Notes: generated by a model from the sequence alone, not told the origin. 64,000 bases of DNA from Pohlia nutans (GCA_022496805.1 CM040103.1:2374001-2438000), one strand, 5' to 3'. Shown: positions 10,407 through 24,331, numbered from the stretch's first letter. Numbers and translations: made by a program.

Positions 10407-10637
10407 TCTGCTCACTAATTCTAATCCTATTGAAATTAGGTCGTTGGGAAAACTGAAAAGTCTAAACTATCAACCTCTTGAACGAGTGAGTCTGAATTCT
10501 ATTCCGAAACCAGCAGTGAGTCTGTTTGGAGCGAAGGAGCTCTGGAGACTGTTGGCAAAGTCTGTTTGAACACTCTGAGTAAGTCTCACTAGTCCCAAGT
10601 GAGATTGAACAATGAATTACACGAGTTAAGAGAAGCA

Positions 10638-10676
10638 GGAATGATGGGCTATGGAACACGCTGGTTCCTGTTTATA
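10638..10676 (-). promoter_or_regulatory. TATA box and CATTCC motif of peptide gene 3
   Basis: Minus-strand TATAAA (10676-10671) is followed by CATTCC (10643-10638), giving the same layout as copies 1, 2, 4 and 6. Confidence 0.6.
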
Positions 10677-11240
10677 CCCATCTCGTTCAGTTATCTTGAC
10701 TGGCAAGTCTCCCTGGCGGTATAGTCGGCACCCCCTACCTGGTCTCCTTCCTTAGTTGACTGCGAATGAATTTCTTCAATCATTCTTGCGCCACAATCCA
10801 TCAATTGCTCCATTTCAACAGACAGAAAAATGAAAAATTAATTGCACATTCTTGGTGGGCAAGGAACGATGTTGCAGCAGAACTTACTTACTGGCTGGCG
10901 CCCATTATATTACTTGCAAGGAAGATTCATGAAAAGGTGTCGGGGTGACTAAATCTGGCAGTGAGTCTACTAGTACTGTTATGGCAGTTGTCGTTCACGA
11001 ATTGCCGAGTCTCATCAAGCTCAGTTGACAACCAAAAGCCTGTTGAGTGGTGACGGACCCCACCTGTAGACGAGTGCGTTCAGTCTTGGCCTTCATGCAA
11101 CTGCTTTAAACCACTTCTTCTTTCATGTTCTTTTGCCTCATTGACTTCACCATCATTTGAACAACACATGCCCTACACTAGACTCATTTTGAGTTCAAAA
11201 AGACTGCAAAACTAGTCTATAGTGAGTTGGAAAAAAATCT

Positions 11241-11606
11241 TAGGGCCGCTTCACACTATGGCTGTTCAAGCCGAGAGGCCGTGGGATTGATTGGCCAAAC
11301 TTTGTTGAGAGTCCAAAGAAATGGGTTGAAAATAGCAATAAAATATAGTTTTCATTTTTTTATGAAAAAAAATCGATGGCCTCTCGACCATAGTTTGGGT
11401 TTCCATTCCCGTCCGACACGAACTTCCTTTTCAGAGGCAGTCGCCTTGGTCAAAAAGTGTTGCCATATAGGCATTTTAGAGGAAGACAACCTCTGAACAT
11501 TGGTCTCTAGTGTGAAGGGTCAAGAGGCCAAATTCTTGGTTTCTTGCAATTCGATTGGTGGAAATCAACGGCATCTCAACCTTCGGCCATAGTGTGAAGT
11601 GGCCCT
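11241..11606. mobile_element. TAGGGCC foldback element
   Basis: Inverted ends TAGGGCCGCTTCACACTATGGC / GCCATAGTGTGAAGTGGCCCTA enclose about 320 bp of inverted-arm sequence, including GAGGC/GCCTC blocks. The ORF at 11227-11496 falls inside it and is not a gene. A TA target duplication is possible. Confidence 0.75.
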
Positions 11607-14256
11607 AAAGCAAGGCCCTGTGCCACCACGGGGTGTAAAACTCGTGACCTCCCCAATGCTAAAGGTGAGTTCCCACACACTTCCCCAAAGCCCCGACCAT
11701 GGAAACTATTCATGAACAATGATTGTCAGAATATATAATTATACAAAGGAAACTCCTCTTTAACTCCTATTCAACTCCTCTTTTGTTTTCGGTTATCTCA
11801 ACTATTTCAACAAAATAAATTAATACTTTATTTATTTTTAATAAATAAGAAAGAACACATGCCCTGTCACTAAAAAACATTGCCACTCTAAGCTATTAAC
11901 TCTTGTGCACAAATTGAGCTCCAAAGACAATTCTGATGTTGAAAAGGTAACTATCTTGTCGACCAATTATTAGAGTTATTTATAAAATCGAGCAAAAAAA
12001 TTCCACAAGGAGAGAAACAAGGCAAAATTGGTATTTTAGTTTGAAAGTTAGCAAAAACAAGTTTTGGCTCCTTTATTTTTTTTATCAATCAAAACACATT
12101 GCATTGTCAAGGAGATTTGAACATGACACCTTTCCAAAACTAGAGAAGTTCTCCCAATGTACACTCAAGTTTCCCACCACGAAATCTACACGTGCCTCCA
12201 CACCAATCCACATGCTTGCCCAAAGCAAGCACTTGATTCCTTATGACTGACAATCTCTGCAATTTCTAATTGAAACTTGAAAACTCACTGCTGCAAAGAG
12301 ACTACCCTTCCTTGACTTTATGGATAACTCTATTAGCTAGTAAAGTCTGTACCGATCACTTCCACGTGAACAAGGGAAAAACAAGTGGAGGTGTACAATT
12401 TGCCTAAGTTGTCAAAACCAAAATGCATTGCCATCCATTCATTCTTTGACAAAATTTCACAAGCAATTATTTTATCAATGAGACCTTTCCATCAGTATAT
12501 TACACCTCTAGTTTTAAAGTTCAACTGCAATTTTTATTACTGAATACAACATGCTGTATGATGGTGAGTTGGTGACCTTTTATTGCATGTGAAAGTCAAT
12601 TTTGTAAGGATTACTACCATAGTCAATACAACCCTATCAACTCTGAAAGGACGAGTAATACATATTACACTGCATTGAAGCTCTCTTTAAAATGAAGACA
12701 AAACTCACAAATCTGCAACAAGTGGTATTAATAGTAAAAACACTCAATCTTGAACTGAAAGCAATAGAAATGGGAAACAGAATTTCAGTAGAACTATTGA
12801 AGAATCTTGAATATTTTACCAAAAGTGGCTTTCAAATGGGAATTGGAAACTAGAATTTCAGTACAATTGTTGCAGAATCAAGAATACTTTACCAAAAGTG
12901 GCTTTCAAATGGGAATGCCCAGGAGACTAGAATTTCAGTACAATTGTTGAAGAATTTACCAAAAGTAGCTTTCAAATCTTAGAGGTTTATTTTCTATGCA
13001 CCAAAGTGATGACTCATCACTTTAATTAAGCAAGTACGATCAATGCTTTTAGAGCATGCCCAACAGCAGGTGTTTTGGAGGGACCAACACCAAAATTTGG
13101 TGTAGTTAGCTCCACTTGCTTTGAAGTGTGGGTCAGAAACTACCCACTAACGTTAAAAAATAGTTTTTGGAGTCAAAGTTTGAGATTTTCCCGCCATTTA
13201 CAGAAGCTTTGGCGCAAGCAAATTACTCACACAAAACAAGCATCTTTGCTCAATTAATAATTAAATAATGAGCTTGAAGACTATTTACCAACCCATGCTT
13301 CAAGGCCGTCAATTTCTTTTCATAAAATCTGCTTTTCATAAGTTGCCTTAGTGTTTGCACAAGGAGTGTTGCTGGGGTACTTCAAGTCTAACATTCCTTT
13401 AAATTAAAAATGACCATCAAATTAATGCTTGGTGGGCATATTTGGTCTGGGGCTACTGGGCTTACTCCAAACATCACTATGCAAATTGCTACTTACAACC
13501 CAAAAACAAAATTAAATTAATTCTTTTTTGGGGGGAACAACTGAAAGGAGCAAGTGAACCCAATGCTTAATACCGTATGTGAGGGTCAGAGTTGGACAGT
13601 ATTGTGTCGAAATCTAATTTCCACATCAGATTTTGAGAGGTCTATGTCACCATAAACCAATCACAATATGACATGTGGCACTCTTCTGACAAAATGAATT
13701 AATTTATGTCGAAACTGACCACGAGGTAGGGTAGAAGAATTACAACCAAAAATTTCTCCTGGCCGAGTCTACCGGCCGCGACGGGCGGGCTGACGATGAC
13801 GCACGTTATGGTGGCGGCCCGCAGCTCCAGTCGAAGAATTTCTGCGTCGCCGAGGCCGCAGACTGGGCCCTCGTCACGGTCGACAGCTTCCTACCGGCGG
13901 CGGACAATTTCACTAGTCAACTGTCACTGTGATCTGCGACCGGATTTGCTTCTCCTTTCTAATCGTCAATTCCAAATCGGACTGAATAATTCCGTGTTCT
14001 GCAGCCTCCAGTTTAATTTCCTCAGAAACCTCCGATCCCCAGCTCCTGGATCACGTCGACAGGGTTCTGCTTCCAATTTCTCTCGGTCATCGATTTGTTC
14101 GCGTTGAAACTCGCTAATTACACGAAGGACAGTTTCGCTTGAATAATAACATCTCAAGCTGCGTTAATTTCCTTCCACTTGTCTGGCATGGCGCAAGTCC
14201 CTTGTCCGCGTTTGAACAGCTCGTTAGATCTCGCGTGGAATACTGGAATCGAAACG
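11607..14256. other. Intergenic stretch, tandem repeats, one GC-rich block
   Basis: No supported gene. A threefold repeat lies at 12770-12980. A GC-rich block at about 13750-13920 has open frames on both strands (one ends in NFTSQLSL) but no start, splice logic or recognised motif. It is the most gene-like part of this stretch and could be an exon relic. Confidence 0.4.
12770..12980 (+). repeat. Threefold tandem repeat of about 70-80 bp
   Basis: Three drifting copies of AATTTCAGTA(C/G)AA followed by TTTACCAAAAGTGGCTTTCAAA. No coding function is seen. Confidence 0.75.
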
Positions 14257-14304
14257 TATAAAACAGCACCCGGCCTGCCCATTAATAAACCACAATTCCA
14301 TTCC
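14257..14304 (+). promoter_or_regulatory. TATA box and CATTCC motif of peptide gene 4
   Basis: TATAAAA at 14257-14263 and CATTCC at 14299-14304. The 42-bp spacing is longer than at the other loci. The roughly 360-nt leader contains repeated TCGTAGCT and ATATATAGCTAG motifs. Confidence 0.6.
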
Positions 14305-14663
14305 ATCAATCTCATCGGAACAGCACTACCTTAATAAGGAAAGCGAGCAGTCCAACAATTAAGTGATCGATTCTACGTCGTAGCTTTCGCTAGACAAAGA
14401 CTAATTATTTCGTAGCTCTAGCTTCTATTTGACTCTACCAGTGAAGAGCTCCGTCGAACAATTAAGTGACTCAATATATAGCTAGACTGAAAGACGCTCA
14501 GTTAAATATTTCGTAGCTGCTCTAACTAGCTCCTGTTTGATTGAAGTTCAGAAATCGACCAGTCTGTGGCTAAAATATATAGCTAGTCAGACTGAAAGAC
14601 TAGTTTATTGCGTAGTGTTTGATTCGACCAGTGGCTGAGGTAGCTTTTCCAGAAGGCCGAGTG

Positions 14664-14813
14664 ATGGCGGTGTTGGGCGATGGTGGAGGCTCGAAGTGGA
14701 GGCCTCCTTCGGTTGCCATGGGCGATGGTGGATCGTCGAAGTGGAGACCTCCGGGGAAGTCAAGCTCCTTCAAGGGCGATGGTGGCTCTTCCAAGTGGAG
14801 GCCTCCGAACTGA
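14664..14813 (+). CDS. SKW-repeat small peptide, copy 4 (49 aa)
   Basis: The ATG at 14664 encodes MAVL followed by three complete units, GDGGGSKWRPP, GDGGSSKWRPP and GDGGSSKWRPP, separated by SVAM and GKSSSFK and ending in a single Asn. The frame is open upstream to 14619 but without an ATG, so 14664 is the start. This is the cleanest three-unit member, and essentially the whole protein is units plus short linkers. Linkers differ completely from copies 1 and 2 while the units are nearly identical, which points to selection on the units. No signal peptide, Cys or membrane segment. The 3' flank is tandemly duplicated (15030-15305). Family unrecognised; role unknown. Confidence 0.72.
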   Translation: MAVLGDGGGSKWRPPSVAMGDGGSSKWRPPGKSSSFKGDGGSSKWRPPN

Positions 14814-15029
14814 AAACCCAAAGGAACTTAATTCCTAACATTCTTCAATCCATCGATTGACTAAACGCCGGTCGGGAGCCCCAACTGTCGCTTCGCAATG
14901 CATTTGTACAGCCCGATTCTTTCCTGCGATCGAAGAAAAATTCGCAAGCGAATGCCAGACGCGCGCGAGGGGATTTAAATGAAGCCATCATTCCACGTCG
15001 AATTGGCAAGCTCTAGATTCCAATCTACT

Positions 15030-15305
15030 CATTCATTCTTGAGCGCCGAACTCAAAATTGATTGATATTACAGCAGTAGATTGATCTTTTTCCTAAAGTA
15101 CCTTCTGGTTCGATCTCTGCTTACATCCCTGAGGATGTTGTGGCCATATAATTTGTCTAGATTTCATTCTACCCATGGATTCATTCTTGAGCTCCGAACT
15201 CACAATTGATCGATCTTTGTACAGCAGTAGATTGATCTACTCGTTGAGTAGCTCCTGATTCTTTGCCTCACACATTTGAGGATATTGTGGCCCCGATTTG
15301 TATAT
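15030..15305 (+). repeat. Twofold direct repeat downstream of peptide gene 4
   Basis: Blocks of about 150 bp at 15030-15160 and 15180-15305 share TTCTTGAGC, CCGAACTCA, ACAGCAGTAGATTGATCT and GAGGAT(G/A)TTGTGGCC. Confidence 0.75.
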
Positions 15306-18300
15306 AATACCACTGACAGCTTTGAAGCTGCTCAAGTGATTATAATTACGAAACCGATGAACAATTTACTTGAATTCTGCATTTGGTACTACTAGTCCGT
15401 CATAGAGTCTACAAGCACCCACCACGGGTAGATTTTTAGTCTTTGAGCCAACGTCATGATTTTGCATTTGGAACTTGTCTGACTATTAATTCCGCGCGCT
15501 GTATCGATGTCATTGTATGAGCTGAATCTGCACTCAAAATCAGTGAACGTGGTCCAGTTTCAAAATTAACCAGACTGATAAATTCATCAAATTGGCAAGT
15601 TTTTCATTAAAATAACTAAGATTTATAGATTTGAATCCTGTAATCCTAAATTTTTAAGGAAAGGAAACCACTTGTGCATCGATCTCGTTGTTGGCGATTG
15701 GAAAAGTGCCGGTATTATGAATCTCGTGAAACTCCAAACCTCCAGTTTGATGAACTAGTCGGTAGACAATTCGAGAAGTTAGAAAAAACACAATTTCACT
15801 GTCGGTACAAGTCTTTGTTGAATGTTGTCAATACGAGGGAGTTGATTAATTGCCGCCATAACTCTCACAGACTGTAGGATTAATTTCTGGCAGTGTAACG
15901 GATTACGCAATTCTCAGTGTGAAAGGGAGATCCGTGCAAGAACTGTTTAAATCGTGTCACTTTTGATCTGTCAATCTTCAGGAGGCTGTGTCTGTCAGTC
16001 TGAGTGATGGCCAAGAATGGTATTAGTAGACAAACGAGTTCATATTCCCCTAAAAAAAAGATTTGAATATTTGGTAAGGGAGTTTGAAACTTGCTTGTGA
16101 AGTTATTTGTACTTTTATTGATTTTATCACTCAATTTCACGCGGTAGCAATTCTACCGACTACTCTGTTTACACTGCACACATATATTCTATTTTTTTAT
16201 TTTATGGGCGCCCCCAATTTTATTGATGCACACTTCATATTTCATTTGAATTCACACTCCCCAGCTGGCATGTTATCTTACTCCGATTGCAATTGCTCTC
16301 TTCACCACCAAAGTCAGAAAAGCAGTGAAAAAGTGGCAGGTCGTTTCTAAAAGTGGGAGAAAATCATTTAAAAAATTCATATCCAGTGATGGTTAACCCC
16401 TAGAGGTCTTTGAAAATGTGAGGATGTGAACATTAGAAATTGCAACGGAGAAGAAAAATTGAGTGATAAAAAAAGGAGTATTTATAACCAGTGATAAGGT
16501 AACTATACCTAAAAGGGAGCATTTACCTTAAAGCGTGTGTATCTATTACAATGTGATATTTCAACTGTGAAATGTTGCACTGTAGTAGATACGCACGCTT
16601 TAAGGTAAATGCTCCCTTAGTTTTAGGTATAGTTACCTTAGTTAACTTATAAAAGTCCTTTGAGTGTTTCAAATTTCTAAAAACAGCTGTGATGGTCTTC
16701 AAATAAAATTCATAGCTTGTGACCTATAGATCATGTCTTGAATCTACTACACTAACCAAAAAAAATTGAAATAACTTCTAATCTTTATTTGAATTAATGT
16801 CAATGATATCGTAACATTCTTAGCCCTTGCTGGACCACACCCTTTCCACTATAGAGAAATTGTGAATATAATAATTAAACTCTCCAACCCTAGATGCTTG
16901 GTCCGATTGAGGTCAAAGGAAATGCTCTGCAATTCCTCTAATCTCCCTAGGAGATGTTTGAGATTTGAAGGTGCAATAGTGGACCTCTAAAGAACATTAT
17001 GATTCTCCAAATAAAGTTTGTTGTTTTAGACTCAAGATTCAAAATTTCATTTATGATGATTTTTATTGTTTTAAACAAATTTCAGAATAATCATTCATTT
17101 TAGTCTTTTTCAAAGAACTATCTTTGGAACAAAAGAAAGCCAATTTTTGAAATGAAATGCACTTTTTGAGTTTAAAAACAATTCTCCAAAGAAAAATTGG
17201 AAATTCATGCCATTCAAATGTTGCACAACTTCGCCACTGCCCGGGGAGGAATGTGTCCTACTTTTCTTTTTGCAATGTATACAAATAACAACTAATACAA
17301 TATTTGAAAAAAAAAACATTCATCCAATGTTTGATCAAGTCGACAACTGAGAATTGACTATTTGGCCTACAACGGCCCATAGCTAGTCTCGTGTTTCTCT
17401 TGGAGGAACATGTTTCTCTCTTACATTAGCACACCATAGTGAGTCTAGGTTGGTGTGTGCATGCAGCATTTCAAATACAAAGTTAAAAAAATACATGTAT
17501 TTTGTATCTCATACAAATACATCTATTCCAAAACTTCCTACTATCAAGGAAGACAACTTGTTTGTAAATTGTTTGATTTGTATGCTACGTTGATAATTCT
17601 CGAACAATGAAGTTGTTGATGGTACTGTTAGAAAGCTCTCAACAAAAAGGGACATACCAAAGTCTTTTTGTAGCTTTTGAACTTGGACTGAGAAAGTCAT
17701 GGATTTTTAATCGAATTTTGTCACCACAAACTAAATTAAATTACGAAGAAATTATTCTTAAAATTAAAATTAAATAAAAGCATGACTAAATCATGGAGAA
17801 CACTTAAACTAGCACCGACCCACATAATTAGTTTCAATATGAAATTACAAAATTTAATAAATTAATAAAAAAAAATTACATTAAAATTAATAATAACTAG
17901 GATTCAATAAGAATTAATTTAAAAAATTACATTAAAATTTATTATTATTGATATTTATTATATTGTATTATTATTTTATTATTTTATGCATGAATACATG
18001 GTGTACGAAAGCGCATGGAAAATTTTGGGTTCCAAAGTCTTTGGAGGCCAGGAAGGCTTGCCGGGCAAGTGAGGCTGGAAACATTTCAATTGCTTCTTGT
18101 GCAAGTAAGTTACGATGTCATTTCACTTGAAGCTTTCTAGATTCTTCTGGTAATTCTGTTACACTTTCTCCGCCCTAAATAATCAACTATTCCAGTGATT
18201 TTGGGAGGGAATTTGGTCCGGAGTTTTTATATAGAAAGTAAGTTAATGACCCATGAGGGGTCTCTTTATTTCTCCCCATGGAGCGTGGCTGGGATGCCAC

Positions 18301-20450
18301 GCTCGGTTGGGTTCATTTCTCTGGCCCTCCCCGTTTTGGCCCCTTGGGGACTTTTTTTGGTTTTTTTTTTGCTAAATTTGGGTCCTGCGGCCCCTTTTTA
18401 CCCTCAGAAGCCCTTGGTGAGGTCAAGTAAGGCCCCATTCAACTTCAAAATAGGGGGCAGGTTTTACCCCACCCCCGCCACCCCCCACCCCCCACCGAAC
18501 CTGACCTCCGAGCCACGCTCGATGGGGGGATTTAGACAGATCCACCCATGAGGAGTTGAGGACCATGAGGTCATCAACCATAATGGGCAAATGACTGCAA
18601 GTACAGAGAAGATATCCAAACTGAACTGTGAGCCTGTGGGGCCTCTCAGTTACCTCAGTTCGTCACTGGTCCTGAATTCCTGAAGTACATAGAAAAGTCC
18701 CAGAAATGAATGAAATGAAAAAACAAAAGATAAAAAATAAAAAATAAAAAATCCGGGAAATTAAGAAAAAGAAAAGTCTCACATAAGGTTCTTTAGCCAA
18801 CATTAGGTCACGCCCTTTTCAACCGTAGCAGTACAGACATCAAATACAGAGTCTCACCACTCATTCTTTAGCTAAATTTTGACGTGGACTTGACATGATT
18901 TGGGGATCTGCTACATATTAGAGTTAACCGAAAAGTCAGCTCAAAGAGGAAAGCTTTGGCAAATTCCTCTTGAACTCCTCTTGAACTCATATTGAAATAT
19001 AAATAGACCGAAAACTAGTTCAAGATGAGTTGGGAGACAATCTAAAGCAAGTCATTGTCATTATTCTCCACACCTCGCAATGACTTCCACACCTCCTATC
19101 AAAGCTCCAAGCCCATGGCCCACAAGGGGACAAGTTATGGCAGGACACTATTCAACCCAAACATAGCTCAAGGGAGCTCAAAAGAGCGCTTGAAAGAAGG
19201 TTGAAAAGGCATGTTCCAAGGCCTTCTTTTCGGTTAACTCTAACTCTATTATGAGGTGCTTCACAGTGCGAGTTCAAGAAACTTATGAGAAAGTGGAATG
19301 AAGAAAAAAGAAAGTTCCTAGAAATGAAGAGCAAGAACATTCTCAGTGATGGAAGGAAATGAAATGTCCCAGAGAGGAAGGAAAAGAAAAGTCCCAGAAA
19401 TGGAGTAAGTTAAATGAAAAGTCTCAGAAATGAAGTAAAAGAAAAGTCCCAGAAATGACGAAAAAGAAACTGAAAGTCCCAGGACTGAATACAAAGAAAT
19501 GTCCAAGAAACTGAGTGTGGCTAATGGGAGTTTTAGTGAGTTTTTGTGAGTTTTGACCTTCTTCATCTTCTTCTTCGTTGTCTTCTTCTTGGGCTTCTTC
19601 TTCGTCCTCTTCTTTGTCATCTTCTTCTAATTTATTTATCTATTTATTGGCTCTGACCGTAGGGAAGAGGCATTGCACGGACACCCATTTTCTTGGCTAA
19701 AAACAACGGTAGCAAATATATTCCATCCTTGATTCCATTGAAATGCATTCTCGTCCTTCATTCATGCTATTTTGGTTAGAGCTTCTCGTAGCGTAACTGC
19801 TTGTAATTTAAAAGAAATAATATTTCATTGTAGGCAGGGATTTTGACTTTTTGAAGAGAGGAAACTGTTCACTGGCATTCATTAGAAGAACACTCTGCAG
19901 ATTTGCAAAACATTCATTAACAGCCCCACAAATCACTCTTGGGAATCAACATCTAAGGCAAGAATCATTTCAGGAATTGTAATCTTCTGCAGAGAAAAAA
20001 AAAAAAAAAAAAAAAACCATCTTTAGGTAAAGATGGTTTGACAGCTCAACAAGCTTATGTTTTTATTTAATTAAGTTCTACATGTTCCACATCATCAATT
20101 CCTTGTTCAGATGTTGATTATTAGCGTAGGCAAAAGGGTGTGTTGCATTACTAGCTAAAGAATGTCATATGGTCTTTCAGTTTCAATTGGTTTCCATGGT
20201 ACTTTTTCAAAGAATGAATGTTTTGTAGTTTTAGTAATTAAAAATGATAGTTTTTTCAAAATAAATAAATGAGAAGGCCATAAAATTATAATACATGTTC
20301 ACAATTATAAAAGTTGCCTAAACCACTAACACCATCTTATAGATTGACTTGTCATGAAATCAATTCTTACAAATTCAACTAATAGCAATAGGGCATAAGT
20401 GGGAAGTTTCAATGCACTTTTAATTATGGGAATAGTTTAAATGCACTCCA
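15306..20450. other. Long AT-rich intergenic stretch, no gene seen
   Basis: It contains one foldback element (16495-16640), a poly-A run near 19990-20013, CT/GA-rich tracts around 19550-19640, and a C-rich, repeat-like block at 18250-18550 with the hairpin GAGCGTGGCTGGGATGCCACGCTC. Frames such as 18195-18551 lack an ATG and read low-complexity. I see no exon with support. Confidence 0.45.
16495..16640. mobile_element. TAAGGTAACTATACC foldback element
   Basis: Near-perfect inverted arms of about 55 bp (TAAGGTAACTATACCTAAAA..., GGGAGCATTTACCTTAAAGCG) around a short loop. A longer relative lies at 28381-28707. TA dinucleotides at both ends suggest a Tc1/mariner-type MITE. Confidence 0.85.
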
Positions 20451-21909
20451 TTAACCCTTCAAGGACCGCACATCCAAATAATAGATGTTTGTTGGTCAAA
20501 GCCAATTTTGACCTTGAAGATGATTTTTTTTGTTCTAGCTTTCAATTGAGAAAATGAAGTTTATTGAGTCTAGTCTTCACTTCACTTTTTGGATCTTATA
20601 AATTTCAAGTACTGAATATTTTATTTTTGTTGCAAACTATGTAGCTCAAGGTTTGAATTATACTACATAGAATGTTTACCTTGTGAATTTTAAATTTTAA
20701 ATTAAAAAAATCTACAAAACATATATCATGTGATTCTCCATTGTCATTTGCATATGTTCTAGAAATTTAATATTTTTCTAAGATTTTTTGTAATTAATAT
20801 GAATTTCCTGAAGTATTTGACCTAAAAATTTGTAGAAAGCTCATTTTGTGTCAAAAAAATTGGAAAATTTTAGGACTAATAGGAAACATACAATTTCATG
20901 CATGAAAAATATTCAAAAATATATTTCAACAAATCTTGAAAGCTAAACTGTGTATAAAAGTGTAGTTTGACTATTCTAAAAAGGAATGGGACGTTAACCC
21001 CTAAATTTTTGAGCAACCATATTCCGGTCGTTCCACTTTTTGGGCAGCCTCCAGGGACCTCATATTTTTAAAAATTTCAATGAAAATTTCAGTGTAGCTT
21101 CCAAAAACTACACTCTACATGTCGCACTTTGTTTCATGTCATTCCGATAAGTATTGCAAAAGTTATAAGCATTTGAAGTTTTTGGAGCGAGATCGGGCAG
21201 CAAGAATTTTTTTATTTTTTACTCTTTTTCAAAATTTCTTTTTTGATTCATGATTGGTTGATCTTTATCTAAAAATGAAGCTTTAAATCTACCCATTTTG
21301 AGCAGTGGGATAAAAGTTATGAGGAGATCTGTTTTTGGGGCAGTTTGGACAAAAAAAACTTTGAGCTCATTTCTAAACTCAATTTTCAATATTTTTTAAT
21401 GAAATAAAAGGCACTGGGTGAAGATTTCCAAGTACAACATTCTCACTGTTAAGATTGACATTTTACAATTCCATGTCAAACTTATTAATGATTTTCTTTT
21501 TCCTTTCACTTTGTACCCACTTCTAGTAATTGTTTTATGAAAAAATTAATATGAGCTTTTTTCTTACAAGATTTTATATTTGAAGACTTAACTCAATTGT
21601 TAACATGGCCTTGCCATTCAATGAATTTCTAACCCATTCAAAAAAAAGATATTAATTTCTAAAGTTCAAATTTGTCACCGGATTGAACCCCAAAAAATCC
21701 TCTTTTGCAACTTTGATCCTTATAATCTAAGATTTTAATGGTCATTTTGCTCTCAAATTTTGTGCTCACGTAAAAATTCAAGTTGGGTATTAGATCTTAT
21801 AGTTAAATGATGAAAAAAATAAAAAACATATGATTTCTTCTGCAACTTCCAAATGCTGCATTTTTCATGGTTTTTTGTGAGAATACGGTCCTGGTCCTTT
21901 AGGGGTTAA
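20451..21909. mobile_element. Possible 1.46-kb TTAACCC-ended element
   Basis: Ends TTAACCCTTCAAGGACC and GGTCCTTTAGGGGTTAA match the termini of the 210-560 bp TTAACCCCTAAA family seen elsewhere, but the interior is longer, AT-rich and without a transposase frame. An internal TTAACCCCTAAA at about 20994 suggests a composite. Confidence 0.5.
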
Positions 21910-23643
21910 AGGGATAAAATAAAAGCTTGTGTCTGTTTTGGTCATTTACCAAAAATACTTTGAACCCTGATGATCTTTGTGGATATTGTCTAAAGATGAT
22001 ATGTTAAGTTATATTTGAATCTCCTTCAAATGGTTGGAATTTTTTTTAATGTGAACAATATAATAATAATATCTACTATACTTGGCTATTAGGATTGACA
22101 GCTCTTGTCAAATAGTTGATTACCCGCAAAAGGACCACGATTATTTGCTCAAAAACACTACAATGTTGCCATTTCTAATATCTAGGGCACAATTTTTTTT
22201 AAGTTTTCTCAAAATTCAAATATAGAAACTTATGTTTGAAGTGTGAATGTGTGAGGAAATAAAACCTGCCCAAAATTTTCAGCTGCATATTTTTCTTTCT
22301 ATTTTAAAAATGTTCGACTACATAAACTTGACTCTCTTTACTTTAACAATCTACACAATGTTAGTTACTTGTATACCAAATTTGAAAAGTAAGATAATGA
22401 CTTGACATATTGAAAACAGTATCGCAAGTCGAAGAGGTCCAAACCATTGTTGAATACATTTGATTTTATTGTGAACTTGATTTTGTCTAGTCTCCATCCA
22501 AACCTTAGAAACAAAGACTCTTGTCTCTTTTTGAAGTAGATTTTTTTTACAAAATCTCTTGTTTTTATCTATAAAAGAAGTTATTTTTTCCCCACCCTAT
22601 CCAACCATGCTAGAATTTTTTGATACTTTTTGGAACGAAAAATTTGAGGTATTGGGAGTTTTTTTTTACCTATCCCAAATAATATCATGTCACTTGCTTA
22701 GGTATCAAATTTTAAAGTTTTTGGAGTAGTGTAGCATTTTTCCTAAGCTACCCGACCTCGCGAAAAAATGGCTTCAGGCAACATGACTTTTCCTATTAAT
22801 TTCCAATGAGGAAAAAAAATTATATTCTCACGCAGCTCTTGAAATTCCTCATCTTGACCAAAAATCTCTATATAGTAAACTCCAAATTGACATCGTAGGA
22901 ACTTATCTTGTTTTGTAAATGTCCTAGTTAGGATGCTTGGTCCTTTACGAGTTATAGTGCCTAGATGGTGCAAACATTCTCCAAGTTTTGGTGGATATTC
23001 TTGAAGATTCGCTTTTTAGAAAATATCCATAGAAAATAGATTTTAGGAAAAAATCCTTGAAAATTTTGGCATCTCTCTTTGTGATTTTTTCTGATGACTA
23101 TGATGGCCAAGCACGATACTCAATTTTTAAACCGTTTAACGTCCCGATTCAACACTCATTTCCAAGATGTGTTATAAAGCGTTTGATGAATAACAAAAAT
23201 GGAATTGATGTACAAAGCTAAGATGTCAATACAAAGATCACATATGTACAGTTTGGATTTATCATATTCTTTAATTAAATAATTGTAATAAGAATTTTAA
23301 GTTTTTCTTTTGAAATTCAATTTAAAATCCCAAATTAACAAAATTAAAAATTAAAAATTGTTGTAATGAATTTGGAATATCATGCACTACTAGATGTGGT
23401 ATAGTTTTCCATTATTTGATTCTACTTATTTTGGAAAATCATGTCTAAGGTCTCACTTTTGGAACTGTGAATGGAACTTGACATAAACCAATTCTATTAT
23501 TAAAAAAATCACAATATCTTGTTTTGAAGATTCATACCATTCATATGATAGTCAACTAGTGTAAGAACCAAAAGAAATTTGGATGGGTGAAAACTGTCCA
23601 TGTGTGTAGTCAAGAGAATGATCTGAAACTGTTCATCATTCAC
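21910..23643. other. AT-rich intergenic stretch, no gene seen
   Basis: High A/T with short frames only (for example 22743-22973, minus, which lacks any recognised motif). Confidence 0.5.
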
Positions 23644-24331
23644 TCATACCATTCAGTAACCTTCACGCCCACTGCATTTCTTTCATGCACTCTGCTCATC
23701 ACCTTAAGCCTCCATCTGTCCACTTAGCTACTATTCAAGTATTGTTGGGTGTGGAATACTCCACACCATCTATTGTAGAGCTAACGCAAAGATAGTGCAT
23801 GCTCCTGAATGTTATGCTATGTATACGCAGACGCGTCCAAAGGTTAAAGTGTACTCAAAAGGTTAAAGTGAACTGTGAATATTGTGTAATTACTGTAGAA
23901 ACGGAGAAATTCTTCTCTTCATGTAAAAGTGAATTCAAAGCTGGGCCAGACATTATGGAGCTTGGATGAGTGTTGTAGGAATATTGTACTTCCCGTCCAC
24001 TGTTACCGACTTGGCCAGGAGAATGGATCACGAATGGATTAAAAGCTTGGTAACTTTCTTATACAATCGTGGATGACTTTCATCCAAGTCATCTTTGCAA
24101 GCCTATTCAATTCTATACCAATTAGAATAAATCTCTTGTGATGGGGAGATGTTGATAATATTAAAGAGGTGTGTCTTTGCCTTGTCTCTGCCTTGTCTTT
24201 AAAGTAGATGGTGTGGAATATTCCACACCCAACAGTGCTTCATTAGTAGCTAAGTGGACAGGTGGAGATTCAAGGTGATGACCACAGTGCATGAACGAAA
24301 GGCAGTGAGCATGACGGCTATTGAATGTTAT
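23644..24331. mobile_element. CATAACATTCAGTA-type foldback element
   Basis: Inverted arms carry CTCATCACCTT/AAGGTGATGA, TGTCCACTTAGCTA/TAGCTAAGTGGACA and GGTGTGGAATATTCCACACC-type palindromes, with ends resembling CATACCATTCAGTAACC and GGCTATTGAATGTTATA. About 380 bp of unrelated sequence lies between the arms. Confidence 0.7.

Noticed and set aside
10192..10569. 125-codon plus-strand frame
   Set aside because: It is antisense to SKW peptide copy 3 and its promoter leader. Its central part (FHFELPPSPSE) is the reverse-strand reading of the SKW unit, and no plus-strand promoter or motif is seen.
13750..13920. GC-rich block with open frames on both strands, considered as an exon
   Set aside because: No start codon in context, no partner exon in phase and no recognised motif. 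Kept only as a note in the intergenic entry.
14619..14663. Upstream extension of SKW copy 4
   Set aside because: The extra codons begin with TTG, not ATG; the first ATG in frame is 14664 and fits the start pattern of the family.
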